The notes beneath the pieces are model-generated. The model was not told where the DNA came from and made no database searches. It saw only the letters and a list, made by a program, of their open reading frames with translations. A program made the translations under genes and the position numbers. Below, piece after piece: positions 24,677 through 33,871 of a stretch of DNA of 64,000 nucleotides (within the stretch, counting starts at the first letter, position 1; every line of letters begins with the position of its first letter). This DNA comes from Corynebacterium uterequi (GTDB taxonomy: Bacteria; Actinomycetota; Actinomycetes; Mycobacteriales; Mycobacteriaceae), in assembly GCF_001021065.1 (NCBI RefSeq), contig NZ_CP011546.1:1674001-1738000 (forward strand). The letters run 5' to 3'.

Positions 24677-26698
24677 ATGAACGTCAAACACTCATTGTTG
24701 GACCACGCCGCGATCATCATCGCAGCCTTTTCCTCCCTAGCGCTGTCATTTTGGACTTATATCCTCGTTAGCCTTGGCGCAGTCCGGGGAACTAAAGCAG
24801 TCATTCAGGTACAAAGCACCCCGCCTGGTCAGGTTGACCCCGAGGCCCTTCTCCTTGAGTTACACAGCTTAGCCACCAAACACAAGGGAATGGTCGCCGT
24901 AGAAGACTATACGCAACCACATCCTACTATTTTCGCTTCCGGCCCACGTGCAGAAAATTGGGTCACCCATGGCTACGGATCACTGCCCCTAGAAAATGAC
25001 TACCATGTCGCACCGCTGGTCGATTACCCTGGAGCAGATTTACGCCTGTCATTTTTCGTCGGCGGTACCGATCAGTACATCCATGACGTCACCCAGCTCT
25101 TCGAATCACATGGCTATCAAACTGGAACTCTGAACACCCATTACCTTCTTTTCCTCCTTCAGAATGCTCAACTCACAGGTTTGACGTTCGCCATCATTTT
25201 TCTTGTTGCCGCGCTGTCCGCCGCGGCGGTGGTGCTTCGATCCAAAGAGATCGCGATCCTCAGGATCCACGGCTATAGTCCCGGACGAGTCATCCGGCGC
25301 GACCTTAAGGATTACCTCGCGAAGAGCCTTATCGCGGCCTTGAGTGTACTCGCAGCGGTCGTCATTGTTTTGGCGTTGATGTCCAGCCTCGATGCCATTT
25401 CTCACCTGCTGCCCTGGTTGCTGGCCTTCCTCGCGGCAACCTACCTGGCCTTCTTCGCCACCAGACTACTGAGCATCGTCATCCTCGGCACTACCAGCGC
25501 CACCGCCGCCGCTAAGGGACGCCTACCCGGAAAGGCCATCCTCGGCTTCACTTACGCAATCAAGGCAATCGTGGCGATACTGCTTGTCGGGTTCGTCGCC
25601 AGCGGCCACAACCAATTTGTTGAATGGCAGGAACAACACCAGGATCGACAAGCCTGGGATGCCGCCTACGGTTACGAAATCGCCCGTGTTAGCGGCGCCC
25701 GTGAGATCGACGAGACCCAACCTGCTGAACAACGCTTCGCTCACTTAGTCGATGACCTTGCGCGGCAAGACAAGGCACTACTCGTCGACTACTCCCACGC
25801 GGGAATCTACACAGAACTACCCGCGGGTATCGGAGTCATGAGCATCGACCCCGCAGGTGCACGCGAATCCGTCACCGGGCCTGCACTATCAACGCTGCTT
25901 AATGTTGATACGTCGGCCGGTCCTGTCATCGTCGTCCCCGAGTCGATTTTCGACCCCGCCTTTGACTACGCGTCTGTCCTTCTTCCTGACACCTCCTCGC
26001 CGACGGTTATCACCACCAAAGCAGGAAACGACGTCTTTACCTGGGACACCGGTGTCGCCGGCTGGGCTGGCGACACCGTCGTAAAGGACCCTATCTTCAT
26101 TCTTTATGAGTCTCCCTTGGACTACGGAGTCCGCAACCTCATTGCTGCGGTGTCCCAGCGAAGAATCGTCTTCGAACAAGGCTCACTTCGCGAGGCCATC
26201 GGCTCGGACAAAGAGTTGTACACGTTCATCTACCAGGTCCTTCCGGTACGAGAGGTGTGGGCCCAGTCACTGGCAGAGATCAAATCCAGGACCTTCACCA
26301 GTATTGCGGGAGCCATTCTCATCATCGTGTTCATGGGCTTCGTTTGCTTCGCCGCCAGCTTTATCGGCCGCAGAATCTTCGCCCAACCCATGACGGTATA
26401 CTTTCTTCACGGCCAGTCCCGTCTGGGTGCGATCTACCCCATCTACCTTTTGGAATTGACCGGCATTCTGGGCGTAGCCATAGGGCTCTACAACCACGGC
26501 TCTGAAAAACGACGTCTCATCGCCCAAGGCGTTGACTGGAGTACTTTCGATCCCGCGATCGCCGGCGGTCTTGTCACCCGGCCCGGCACGATCATCGTCT
26601 GCGTCTCCTTCGTGCTCATCTCCACTGCCCTCACCCTGGCATTACTACACTTTGGTGACCCAAAGAAAGGAAAACTAGGCCATGACCACGCTGCTTAG
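24677..26698 (+). CDS. Bacteriocin-associated integral membrane protein (lactococcin 972-type immunity/export)
   Basis: 673 residues from ATG 24677. Layout: N-terminal membrane span (AAIIIAAFSSLALSFWTYIL), an extracellular domain of ~130 residues, three to four spans including FAIIFLVAALSAAAVVL and ILRIHGYSPGRVIRRDL, a second large extracellular domain, and three C-terminal spans. That FtsX-like arrangement of ~650-700 residues next to a small ABC ATPase is that of the bacteriocin-associated (lactococcin 972) membrane family. AT-richer than its neighbours, suggesting transfer. The frame is open back to 24500 but lacks a good start there. No precursor peptide gene is visible nearby. Confidence 0.75.
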   Translation: MNVKHSLLDHAAIIIAAFSSLALSFWTYILVSLGAVRGTKAVIQVQSTPPGQVDPEALLLELHSLATKHKGMVAVEDYTQPHPTIFASGPRAENWVTHGYGSLPLENDYHVAPLVDYPGADLRLSFFVGGTDQYIHDVTQLFESHGYQTGTLNTHYLLFLLQNAQLTGLTFAIIFLVAALSAAAVVLRSKEIAILRIHGYSPGRVIRRDLKDYLAKSLIAALSVLAAVVIVLALMSSLDAISHLLPWLLAFLAATYLAFFATRLLSIVILGTTSATAAAKGRLPGKAILGFTYAIKAIVAILLVGFVASGHNQFVEWQEQHQDRQAWDAAYGYEIARVSGAREIDETQPAEQRFAHLVDDLARQDKALLVDYSHAGIYTELPAGIGVMSIDPAGARESVTGPALSTLLNVDTSAGPVIVVPESIFDPAFDYASVLLPDTSSPTVITTKAGNDVFTWDTGVAGWAGDTVVKDPIFILYESPLDYGVRNLIAAVSQRRIVFEQGSLREAIGSDKELYTFIYQVLPVREVWAQSLAEIKSRTFTSIAGAILIIVFMGFVCFAASFIGRRIFAQPMTVYFLHGQSRLGAIYPIYLLELTGILGVAIGLYNHGSEKRRLIAQGVDWSTFDPAIAGGLVTRPGTIIVCVSFVLISTALTLALLHFGDPKKGKLGHDHAA

Positions 26699-27356
26699 CG
26701 TTGACGACGCCGGTAAAAAGATCACCAAACGCTGGCTTTGGCAGCACCTTAACTTTTCTCTCCAGCCAGGCGAAGTTCTCGTGCTCACCGGGCCTTCCGG
26801 CTGCGGTAAATCTACTCTTTTAAATTGCATTGGCCTGCTCGACGACCTCACAACCGGAGAAATCCACGCTTTCGGCCGGCCCTATTCTCGGCTCAGCGGC
26901 CGCCAGCAGCGAAACCTCAGGCGCAATAACATCGGCTACCTCTTCCAGGACTTCGCACTCATCGATAACTCCAGCATCGAGGCCAACCTGCGAATAGCCT
27001 CCCGGTCGGATCACCGCCGCGCGGAGCTAGCCGGACTGATTACCGCCAGCCTCGACGCCGTCGGCCTAGCGGGGAGGCATAAGGACATCATCCACACTCT
27101 CAGCGGTGGTGAACAACAGCGGGTAGCCGTAGCGAGGCTGCTGTTGAGGCAACCAGAGCTTATCCTGGCCGATGAACCCACTGCCTCCCTGGATCGGGAC
27201 AACGCTTCCGCTGTCCTCGGGCTCCTCAAGCAGGCAGCTCATAACGGTGCCGGAGTCATCATCGTCAGCCATGATCCGTGGGTCATCAGCCACTGTGACA
27301 CCACCTATTCGTTGGTCGGGAACGCCACCAGTGAGCCGGCGGCGAACCGGCGCTAA
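26682..27356 (+). CDS. ABC transporter ATP-binding protein of the bacteriocin-type locus
   Basis: 224-residue ATPase. Walker A LTGPSGCGKSTLLN, Q-loop region NIGYLFQDFALI, signature LSGGEQQRVAVARLLL, Walker B LILADEPTASLD and H-loop VSHDP. It belongs to the MacB/LolD-like group that pairs with FtsX-type permeases, here the preceding membrane protein, whose end it overlaps by 17 bp. AAAGGAAAA precedes the ATG. The two form the export or immunity module usually found with a lactococcin 972-like precursor. Its stop overlaps that of the convergent small gene. Confidence 0.9.
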   Translation: MTTLLSVDDAGKKITKRWLWQHLNFSLQPGEVLVLTGPSGCGKSTLLNCIGLLDDLTTGEIHAFGRPYSRLSGRQQRNLRRNNIGYLFQDFALIDNSSIEANLRIASRSDHRRAELAGLITASLDAVGLAGRHKDIIHTLSGGEQQRVAVARLLLRQPELILADEPTASLDRDNASAVLGLLKQAAHNGAGVIIVSHDPWVISHCDTTYSLVGNATSEPAANRR

Positions 27357-27493
27357 ATGAGGCTGAGAACCCAGGCGACCACCACGAGGACGAGCAAGAA
27401 CCCCAGGGACTGCGTCACCCGCGACCTCGGATAACGTCGCCGAGGTCTCGGTAGCTTCTGATCCTGCTTGCGCAGCTCCTCTGGGTTAGCCAT
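27353..27493 (-). CDS. Small single-span membrane protein (46 aa)
   Basis: 46 residues: a charged N-terminus (MANPEELRKQDQKLPRPRRR) and a C-terminal hydrophobic helix (TQSLGFLLVLVVVAWVLSLI). The ATG at 27493 lies inside the end of the upstream 57-residue gene (8-bp overlap), so the two are translationally coupled. The basic segment before the span suggests a cytoplasmic N-terminus. It overlaps the convergent ABC gene by 4 bp. Function unknown; the overlap and clean topology support it as a real gene. Confidence 0.6.
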   Translation of the reverse strand: MANPEELRKQDQKLPRPRRRYPRSRVTQSLGFLLVLVVVAWVLSLI

Positions 27494-27659
27494 GTCGGTT
27501 AGTGTAGCGCTCAATCCGGTGGGGCAACCAGGCGATGGTGTCGACGACGCGCAGCAGCAGCCACGCCCCCACCGCCGAGGCCGGCAAAAGTACCACAAGC
27601 AGAATGGCAAGCTGCGCGCCCGGCGCGAGGCCGACGAGGGTTTGCATGAGCCAGTCCAT
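27486..27659 (-). CDS. Small two-span membrane protein (57 aa)
   Basis: 57 residues starting at ATG 27659, immediately after the stop of the M3 peptidase (TAA 27662-27660). Two hydrophobic stretches are visible: MQTLVGLAPGAQLAILLVVL and LPASAVGAWLLLRVV, then a short polar tail (LPHRIERYTNRHG). The zero gap to the peptidase stop and the 8-bp overlap with the next gene make an operon of three. The protein may be a small membrane partner, but nothing in the sequence assigns a function. Confidence 0.6.
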   Translation of the reverse strand: MDWLMQTLVGLAPGAQLAILLVVLLPASAVGAWLLLRVVDTIAWLPHRIERYTNRHG

Positions 27660-29651
27660 TTAGTTGTCGACCGCCGATCCGGCTAGACCGCGGCGGGCAA
27701 GCAGCGCCTTGACGCTGCGGGGACGGCCAACCAGCTCCTCGAACGCCGTGGGATAGTCCCGGGCAGCGCCTCGGCTCAAGACAAGGTCCCGGAAGCGTTG
27801 ACCGGCGGCCCGCAGATCACTCTGCTGCTCAAACCACGAGAAGCCGTCCGCGTCGAGTGCCTCAGCCCATAGGTAGGAGTAGTAGCCCGCCGAGTAGCCG
27901 CCCGCGAAGATGTGATTGAAGTAGGCAGAGGTGTACCGCGGCACCAGAGCCTCAACGTCGAGACCGGCATCGGCGAGGGCGGCCTGTTCGAAAGCCTCGA
28001 TGTCCTCGATGGCGGCGGCCTGCTCGGAGTTAAGGGAGTGCCATGCGAGGTCGATGATCGCCGCCCCTAGGTATTCCGCGGTGGCGAAGCCCTGGCCAGC
28101 CTGGCGCTGGGCGTAGACGGCCTTCAGGTAGGACTCCGGCAGCGGCTCTCCGGTCTCTTCGTGGCGAGCATAGTGTGCCACGATCTCGGGGACGAAGGCC
28201 CAATTCTCGTTAATCTGGGACGGAAACTCCACCCAGTCGCGCGGGACATTCGTCCCCGACAAAGACGGATAGCGCACGTCGGAGAGCAATCCGTGCAGGG
28301 CGTGGCCGAACTCGTGGAAGACGGTGGTGACCTCGTCCATTGTCAGGGCGTTATCGCTGACACTCATAACGTTGACCACGACTGGGCGCGACCCGGTCAG
28401 CTCGGCCTGCTCGGTGAAGGTAGACATCCATGCGCCGCCGCGCTTCGACGCCCGTGCCCGGTAATCCGTGAGCAGCAGGCCTAAGCCTTCGCCATCGTGG
28501 TCGAGGACCTCGTAAACCTTGACGTCGTCGCGGTACGCCTTGAGGTCCGGTCGGTCGATAACCGTGATCCCGTAGAGCAGGTGCGCGGCATAGAACACGC
28601 CGTCGCGCAACACCCTCGATAGGTGGAAGTAAGGTCGCAGCTGTTCGTCGGTCACGCCCTGGTCGCGTTGACGCAGCTGGGCGGCGTAGTAGGGCCAATC
28701 CGCGGCGTCGAGCTCCTGCTCAGCTAGTTCGCTAGCGAGCTTTAATTCCGCGGCTGCATTGGCGCTGGCCGCCGGGGCGATGTCCGTGAGCAGACGCCGT
28801 GCGGCATCCGCGCTGCCAGCGGTTTCCTGCTCAATGACGACGTCGGCGTGGGTGTCGTAGCCCAGCAGCCGGGCACGCTCGGCGCGCAAGCGCACGGTCT
28901 CTAGCAAGACATCCCGGTTGGAGTGCGCCCCGCGGCGGCGCGAGGCCTCGAACACCTGGTGGCGGGTCGCGGGGTTAGTGAGCACCTCCTGCGCGGACTG
29001 TGTGGAGGGAAGCTCCAGCGCGAGCAGGTATCCCTCGCGGCCGGAGTCTTCGGCGAGCTGGCGCGCGGCCGCGATGCGGGCCTCGGAAAGCCCGTCAAGT
29101 TCCTCAGCGGTGTCAACAGCGACGGCGAGGGCCTGGGTGTCGGCCAGCAGATTGCGCCCGAATTGCTCCGATAGAACGGCGAGGCGCTCATTGATCTCAT
29201 TTAGTCGTGCCCGGCCCTCGGCGTTGAGGTCAGCGCCGCGTCGAACGAAACGGTGGCACAGGAGCCGGTGAAGCCGCCGCGACTGCTCATCCTCGGGGAC
29301 GTCGACGCCACGCACCCGCCGGTACAGCTCGTCGTGCTGGTAGAGCCAGTCCTCGTGAGCGGACAGGACGGGAATGATGCGGGCCGCCACATCGTCGAAG
29401 GCCTCGGTGGCGTCGGTGCCTTGGAGGTTGAAAAACCACGCCGTCGCCCGACGCAGGATGGCGCCGGAGATCTCCAGGGCCTCGACGGTATTTGCCCACG
29501 ACGGCTCCGTCTCGGCGCAGATGGCGGCGATCTCCGCGCGCTGCTGCGCGACGCCGGCATCGATGGCGGGCTCGACGTGCTCCAATCGGATCGTGTCGAA
29601 GGGCGGCAGGCCGTAGTCGAGGGTGGAAGGCTCACACAGCGGGTTAGTCAT
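27660..29651 (-). CDS. dcp: M3-family metallopeptidase (peptidyl-dipeptidase Dcp type)
   Basis: Zinc peptidase of 663 residues that trims oligopeptides, probably in the cytoplasm as there is no signal peptide. The catalytic motif is FHEFGHALHGLL (HEFGH near residue 443), with the distal zinc ligand about 25 residues later. SKRGGAWMSTF and the C-terminal HIFAGGYSAGYYSYLWAEAL are M3 signatures. I chose ATG 29651 (MTNPLCEPS); the frame stays open upstream but that part overlaps the divergent esterase gene. Two small membrane proteins follow in the operon. Confidence 0.94.
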   Translation of the reverse strand: MTNPLCEPSTLDYGLPPFDTIRLEHVEPAIDAGVAQQRAEIAAICAETEPSWANTVEALEISGAILRRATAWFFNLQGTDATEAFDDVAARIIPVLSAHEDWLYQHDELYRRVRGVDVPEDEQSRRLHRLLCHRFVRRGADLNAEGRARLNEINERLAVLSEQFGRNLLADTQALAVAVDTAEELDGLSEARIAAARQLAEDSGREGYLLALELPSTQSAQEVLTNPATRHQVFEASRRRGAHSNRDVLLETVRLRAERARLLGYDTHADVVIEQETAGSADAARRLLTDIAPAASANAAAELKLASELAEQELDAADWPYYAAQLRQRDQGVTDEQLRPYFHLSRVLRDGVFYAAHLLYGITVIDRPDLKAYRDDVKVYEVLDHDGEGLGLLLTDYRARASKRGGAWMSTFTEQAELTGSRPVVVNVMSVSDNALTMDEVTTVFHEFGHALHGLLSDVRYPSLSGTNVPRDWVEFPSQINENWAFVPEIVAHYARHEETGEPLPESYLKAVYAQRQAGQGFATAEYLGAAIIDLAWHSLNSEQAAAIEDIEAFEQAALADAGLDVEALVPRYTSAYFNHIFAGGYSAGYYSYLWAEALDADGFSWFEQQSDLRAAGQRFRDLVLSRGAARDYPTAFEELVGRPRSVKALLARRGLAGSAVDN

Positions 29652-29669
29652 GGCGGCTAGTCTAGCGAT

Positions 29670-30764
29670 ATGACCCATGCCACTACGCGGAGCTTCGGCG
29701 GCGTCACCTATCGGGGGTACACCGGCGTCGATGGTTCCCAACGCTTCGAGACCATCCCGGTCGGCGGCGGGCAGCTCGCCGTCGCCACCGCCGCGTCGGC
29801 GAAGGACTGGCCGGTGCTCGTCTTCCTTCACGGCGGCTCCTACGTGGGCGGTGACTACCTCGATCCGGCCACGGACCCGGGGGCGTGCGTGGCCGACGGC
29901 ATCGTGGTCGTCTCCGTGGACTACCGGGTCGGCGAGGCAGGTTTCGGGCGGTACCCCGGCGAGGCCCCCTACCGCTACCGGGGGATCGACGATTGCTTTG
30001 ACGCCCTGGAGTGGGTGCAGCGAACCATCGAGGCCTTCGGCGGCGACCCGACGTCGGTCACGCTCGTCGGCCAGTCGGCGGGAGCCGGCATCGCGGCGTG
30101 GTTGTGCCGGCGCGACCACTACCGGGGCGCCTTCCGCCGGGCGTTGTTGTGCTCCCCTGCCCTTCCCCGCACCGCCGCGCGACCCGCAGGCGCCACAAGC
30201 CGGCTTCTCCTGCCGCGCCTGGACCTACCCTACGGTCCCCACCCTTTCCAGGCGACGGAGCTTTCCGGGGTGGACGTCATCGTCACCACCAGCCGCAACG
30301 AGTTCTATAACTTCTTCCCCGCCGCCACCCGGGCGGATAAGCGCGGCTACGGTGCCCTGGTAGCCCGCTTGCTCGCGCGGCGGCTAGGGGTGCGCGGCGG
30401 GGTGTCCGCTTATCTCGCGGCCTCCCGGCGCATCGACCCGAACGCTGTCCTCCGCCGGCTCCTCGGCGACGCCGGGGTCCGCCGGTGGGCGCAAGACATC
30501 GTCGACGGCACCCCTGGGCGGCGGTGGTTAGGAGAGTACGTCGGCCCCGGCGCAATGCACTCCGCGGAGCTGCCCGCCCTTTTCCAGCCCGGTCCCGTGC
30601 ACGACTGGCTGGTTCGGCTGGTGCACACCGGTGAGCCTGGGTGGCCGGAATATTGGCCTCATAGTGGCCGGATCACCGGCCAGCTCAGCACGGTTGACGG
30701 ACTGCTGGCCCCGGCGAAGGAGCCGCTCAAGTACGTGCGCCTTGCCTTCCACCCGGGGCAGTGA
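29670..30764 (+). CDS. Carboxylesterase family protein (type B, short)
   Basis: 364 residues of the alpha/beta-hydrolase fold. The oxyanion region is VLVFLHGGSYVGGDYLDP, the nucleophile elbow TLVGQSAGAGIAAWL (Ser ~133) and DCFDALEWVQRTIEAFGGDP is typical of type B carboxylesterases. It is shorter than the usual ~500 residues because the cap region is reduced. The catalytic Asp/Glu and His cannot be fixed by eye. Divergent from dcp with an 18-bp gap, convergent with idi. Substrate unknown. Confidence 0.85.
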   Translation: MTHATTRSFGGVTYRGYTGVDGSQRFETIPVGGGQLAVATAASAKDWPVLVFLHGGSYVGGDYLDPATDPGACVADGIVVVSVDYRVGEAGFGRYPGEAPYRYRGIDDCFDALEWVQRTIEAFGGDPTSVTLVGQSAGAGIAAWLCRRDHYRGAFRRALLCSPALPRTAARPAGATSRLLLPRLDLPYGPHPFQATELSGVDVIVTTSRNEFYNFFPAATRADKRGYGALVARLLARRLGVRGGVSAYLAASRRIDPNAVLRRLLGDAGVRRWAQDIVDGTPGRRWLGEYVGPGAMHSAELPALFQPGPVHDWLVRLVHTGEPGWPEYWPHSGRITGQLSTVDGLLAPAKEPLKYVRLAFHPGQ

Positions 30765-30798
30765 GCGGCCCGGGACTTGAGATTTAAGGCCTGCCCGG

Positions 30799-31365
30799 TC
30801 AACGTCCGGACGATAGGAGCGCCGAGCGCAACCGCTCATCGGCCAACTCGCCCACCAGCCAGGGCGAGAACGCACCCGGCGCGGCGTCGACCGCCGCGAT
30901 GAGCCGATCAGCCGGCAGCGTGAACCAGGAGTCCACCTCGGCGCGGCGGGGATCCAAGGCCTCCTCGAAGCCGATCCCGGCGGCGAGCTGCACGGTGAAC
31001 ACCGGGCATAGCTCGTTCTCCACAATCCCGGAAGAATCAACCGCCCGGTAGCGATAGTCGGGCAGGATGCACACCGGGTCGGCGAGCGACGATGCCTCGA
31101 TCCCCAGTTCGTCGAGAGCCCGGCGAACGATCGCGTCTTCCAGTGCCTCCCCGGGACCCGGGTGGCCGCAAAAACTGTTGGTCCATACCCCTGGCCACGT
31201 CTTCTTCCCTAGTGCGCGACGGGTGAGCAGCACCTGGCCGGCGGCGTCGAGCAGGTACGCGGAAAACGCCTGGTGCAGCGGGGTGTTCTCGGTATGGACG
31301 GTGGCCTTGTCCGCGGTGCCGAGGGCGCGGCCGGCATCGTCGACGAGTACGACCAGTTCCGTCAT
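30799..31365 (-). CDS. idi: Isopentenyl-diphosphate delta-isomerase, type I
   Basis: Interconverts IPP and DMAPP for isoprenoid synthesis, feeding polyprenyl phosphate and menaquinone production. 188 residues of the Nudix-like type I family. The active-site Cys region is GVWTNSFCGHPGPGE, the second catalytic segment ENELCPVF, and RRALGKKTWP the substrate loop. Its ATG directly follows the TAG of the upstream lipoprotein gene, so the two are co-transcribed. Confidence 0.95.
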   Translation of the reverse strand: MTELVVLVDDAGRALGTADKATVHTENTPLHQAFSAYLLDAAGQVLLTRRALGKKTWPGVWTNSFCGHPGPGEALEDAIVRRALDELGIEASSLADPVCILPDYRYRAVDSSGIVENELCPVFTVQLAAGIGFEEALDPRRAEVDSWFTLPADRLIAAVDAAPGAFSPWLVGELADERLRSALLSSGR

Positions 31366-31881
31366 CTAGATCGCCAGGTTGCCGCTGTACGTGACGTTGC
31401 CGACCGTGAACTCCGCCTTCGCCAGCTCACCGCGGGAGACGTCGAAGGTGTACTTGAGGTTGGTGGTGGCGCCGACGCCGAGAGGCAGCTCCAGCGGCAC
31501 GTGCAACGGCGTCTGTCCCTCGGGGACGCTGATGTCGAGCAAATCCACTTCCTTCATCCCGGAGCCGTCGTCGACGCGCAGTGTCGGCTCCCCGAGTGCA
31601 TCGGGAGATAGCGGCTGGTCGTTGTTATTCGTCACCGCGACGGTGATGGTGGTGCCGCCGTAGATGCCCGACTCGGCGCCCTGGTAGTGGTAGGTGGCCC
31701 CCACGCCCGGGTCCTCCACCGGGCCGAGGACCTCGGTCGCGGTGATGGGTTCCACTGCGGAGGTGGAGGCGGTCGGGGCTTCGCTGGTGGCGTTCTCCGG
31801 CTGCCCGCCGCAGGCGGTGAGCACGACGGCGATGGCGGGCACCATCGCGAGGACAGTTCGAATGCGCAGCTGGGTGGACAC
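31366..31881 (-). CDS. Secreted lipoprotein of unknown function
   Basis: 171 residues. The N-terminus has a basic start and hydrophobic core ending in the lipobox LTAC (VPAIAVVLTACGG), then a Ser/Thr/Ala-rich linker. The ~120-residue mature domain is beta-rich (VGATYHYQGAESGIYGGTTI, ITVAVTNNNDQPLSPDALGE), recalling DUF4352-like immunoglobulin-fold lipoproteins. The start is GTG 31881 with AAAGG upstream. It lies directly before idi, with no functional link that I can see. Confidence 0.8.
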   Translation of the reverse strand: MSTQLRIRTVLAMVPAIAVVLTACGGQPENATSEAPTASTSAVEPITATEVLGPVEDPGVGATYHYQGAESGIYGGTTITVAVTNNNDQPLSPDALGEPTLRVDDGSGMKEVDLLDISVPEGQTPLHVPLELPLGVGATTNLKYTFDVSRGELAKAEFTVGNVTYSGNLAI

Positions 31882-31969
31882 GGCGTTGACGACCTTTCAC
31901 GCTTGTGATCCGGGTGGCGCGCCCGGGTGGACACGCTCACGTTTCTCCGTTGAGTCTAGCGTAGAGGCT

Positions 31970-33871
31970 ATGTCACCACTGTTGAGAATCCTGCGCAGCG
32001 CCCGCGCCCTGGCCCCGCTCTACGCCGGCATTTTCCTCTCCGCCCTCATCGTGGCGGGGTTGGGACTGCTGTCCCCGTTCTTCCTCAAGCACGCCACCGA
32101 CGCGATCGTCGCGGCGGTCTCCGGGGACGGCCCGGGCCTCGGCGACGGCGCTGGCCGGACCCTAGCGCTGCTGGCGGTAGCGTTGCTGGTCACCGACGTG
32201 GCCAAGACCCTGGCGACGAACGTGGGCGGCTACTGCGGCGATGTCATGGCCGCCCGGCTGCGACAGATCCTCTCTACTCGGTACTACGCAAAACTGCTCG
32301 GGCTGCCCCAGCGCTATTTCGACTATCAGGTCACCGGTACCATCATCGCCCGGTTGGACCGTTCGATTACCTCGATCACACAGTTCCTGCAGTCGATGTC
32401 CAACTCCTTTCTGCCGATGCTGTTTCAGGTGGCCGCCATCTTGGTGGTGACGTCGCTGTACTACTGGCCGCTGTCGCTGCTCATCGCCGCCGTGTTCCCG
32501 GTGTACATGTGGCTTACCGCGTTGACGTCGTCACGCTGGCAGCGCTACGAAGAACAGAAAAATGAGCAGGTCGATCTCGCCAATGGCCGCTTCTCCGAGA
32601 CAATCTCTCAGGTGAAGGTCGTCAAGTCCTTTGTCGCCGAGCGCCGGGAGTTGGCCAGCTTCGGGCGTCGATACGCGGACACGGTGACGGTCACCCGGCC
32701 GCAATCGCGCTGGTGGCACCTCATGGATACCGCGCGGGGCTGCGCGCTCAACGTCATTTTCTTCGGCATCTACCTGCTCATCTTCTTCCGCACCGCCGGC
32801 GGTTATATGTCCCTCGGGGACATGGTCATGCTCATTCAGCTGGTCATGATGGCCAAGCAGCCGGTGTTCATGATGAGCTGGGCAGTGGACTCCGCCCAGC
32901 GCGCCATCGCCGGTTCGAAGGACTACTTCGCTGTCATGTCGGAGGAGATGGAACCGACGGTCGACGCCCACGTTCTCGCCGCGACCCGCGCCTCCGACGT
33001 CCCAGCACCTGCCGACGACGCGTCCGTCGTCGCTCCCCTCGCGCGTCAAGGCGGCGCGGACATCGAGCTCGTCGACGTCAGCTTCGCCTATGAGGAGGGA
33101 AAACCGGTGCTCGATGAGGTCAGCTTCCGCGCCGGCCGCGGCGAGAAGGTGGCCCTCGTCGGCGAGTCCGGAGGCGGCAAGTCCACCGTCGTCAACCTCT
33201 TGTTGGGGCTGTATCGGCCGACCGCCGGAAAGCTGATCCTGTGCGGACGCGACGTCTCAGAGCTGTCCGCGGCCGAGCTGCGAGCCTCCGTGGGAGTGGT
33301 GTTCCAGGAGCCGTTTTTGTTCTCGGGGACCATCGCGGAGAACATCGCCTACGGCAAACCAGATGCCACCGACGAAGAGATTGAGCAGGTGGCCAGGCGC
33401 GCCAACGCCCACGACTTCATCGCGTCCTTCCCGCAGGGCTACGCCACCGTCATCGGCGAGCGCGGCCTGCGGTTGTCGGGCGGGCAGAAACAGCGCGTCG
33501 CCGTGGCGCGCGCCATGCTCAAGGATGCCCCGATCCTCGTCCTCGACGAGGCCACCTCCGCCCTCGACAACAAGGCGGAGCGGGCGGTGCAGGCGGGTTT
33601 GGATGAGCTTATGAAGGACCGGACGACGCTGATTATCGCGCACCGTTTGTCCACCATCGCCGGCGTGGACACCATCGTCACGCTCACCGACGGTCGCGTC
33701 GACGAGGTGGGCTCCCCCGACGAGCTCGCCGGCTCCGGGGGCATCTACGCCGAGCTGCTCGCTTTGACGGCCTCCGCGTCAGCCGCCGACCGGGCGCGGC
33801 TGAAGAAATACGGATTCATCTCCGACCACTCCGACCGCGACGGCGAGGAGCACGACGCTAGCGAACGGTGA
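31970..33871 (+). CDS. ABC exporter, fused membrane and ATP-binding domains
   Basis: 633 residues. Six membrane spans in residues ~1-320 (APLYAGIFLSALIVAGLGLL, YYWPLSLLIAAVFPVYMWLT) then an ATPase: Walker A LVGESGGGKSTVVNLL (~400), signature LSGGQKQRVAVARAML (~502), Walker B ILVLDEATSALD and H-loop IIAHRLST. A type I exporter of the MsbA/lipid-multidrug group that works as a homodimer. ATG 31970 follows GAGG closely. The 3' end overlaps the convergent acid phosphatase by 14 bp. Substrate not predictable. Confidence 0.92.
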   Translation: MSPLLRILRSARALAPLYAGIFLSALIVAGLGLLSPFFLKHATDAIVAAVSGDGPGLGDGAGRTLALLAVALLVTDVAKTLATNVGGYCGDVMAARLRQILSTRYYAKLLGLPQRYFDYQVTGTIIARLDRSITSITQFLQSMSNSFLPMLFQVAAILVVTSLYYWPLSLLIAAVFPVYMWLTALTSSRWQRYEEQKNEQVDLANGRFSETISQVKVVKSFVAERRELASFGRRYADTVTVTRPQSRWWHLMDTARGCALNVIFFGIYLLIFFRTAGGYMSLGDMVMLIQLVMMAKQPVFMMSWAVDSAQRAIAGSKDYFAVMSEEMEPTVDAHVLAATRASDVPAPADDASVVAPLARQGGADIELVDVSFAYEEGKPVLDEVSFRAGRGEKVALVGESGGGKSTVVNLLLGLYRPTAGKLILCGRDVSELSAAELRASVGVVFQEPFLFSGTIAENIAYGKPDATDEEIEQVARRANAHDFIASFPQGYATVIGERGLRLSGGQKQRVAVARAMLKDAPILVLDEATSALDNKAERAVQAGLDELMKDRTTLIIAHRLSTIAGVDTIVTLTDGRVDEVGSPDELAGSGGIYAELLALTASASAADRARLKKYGFISDHSDRDGEEHDASER

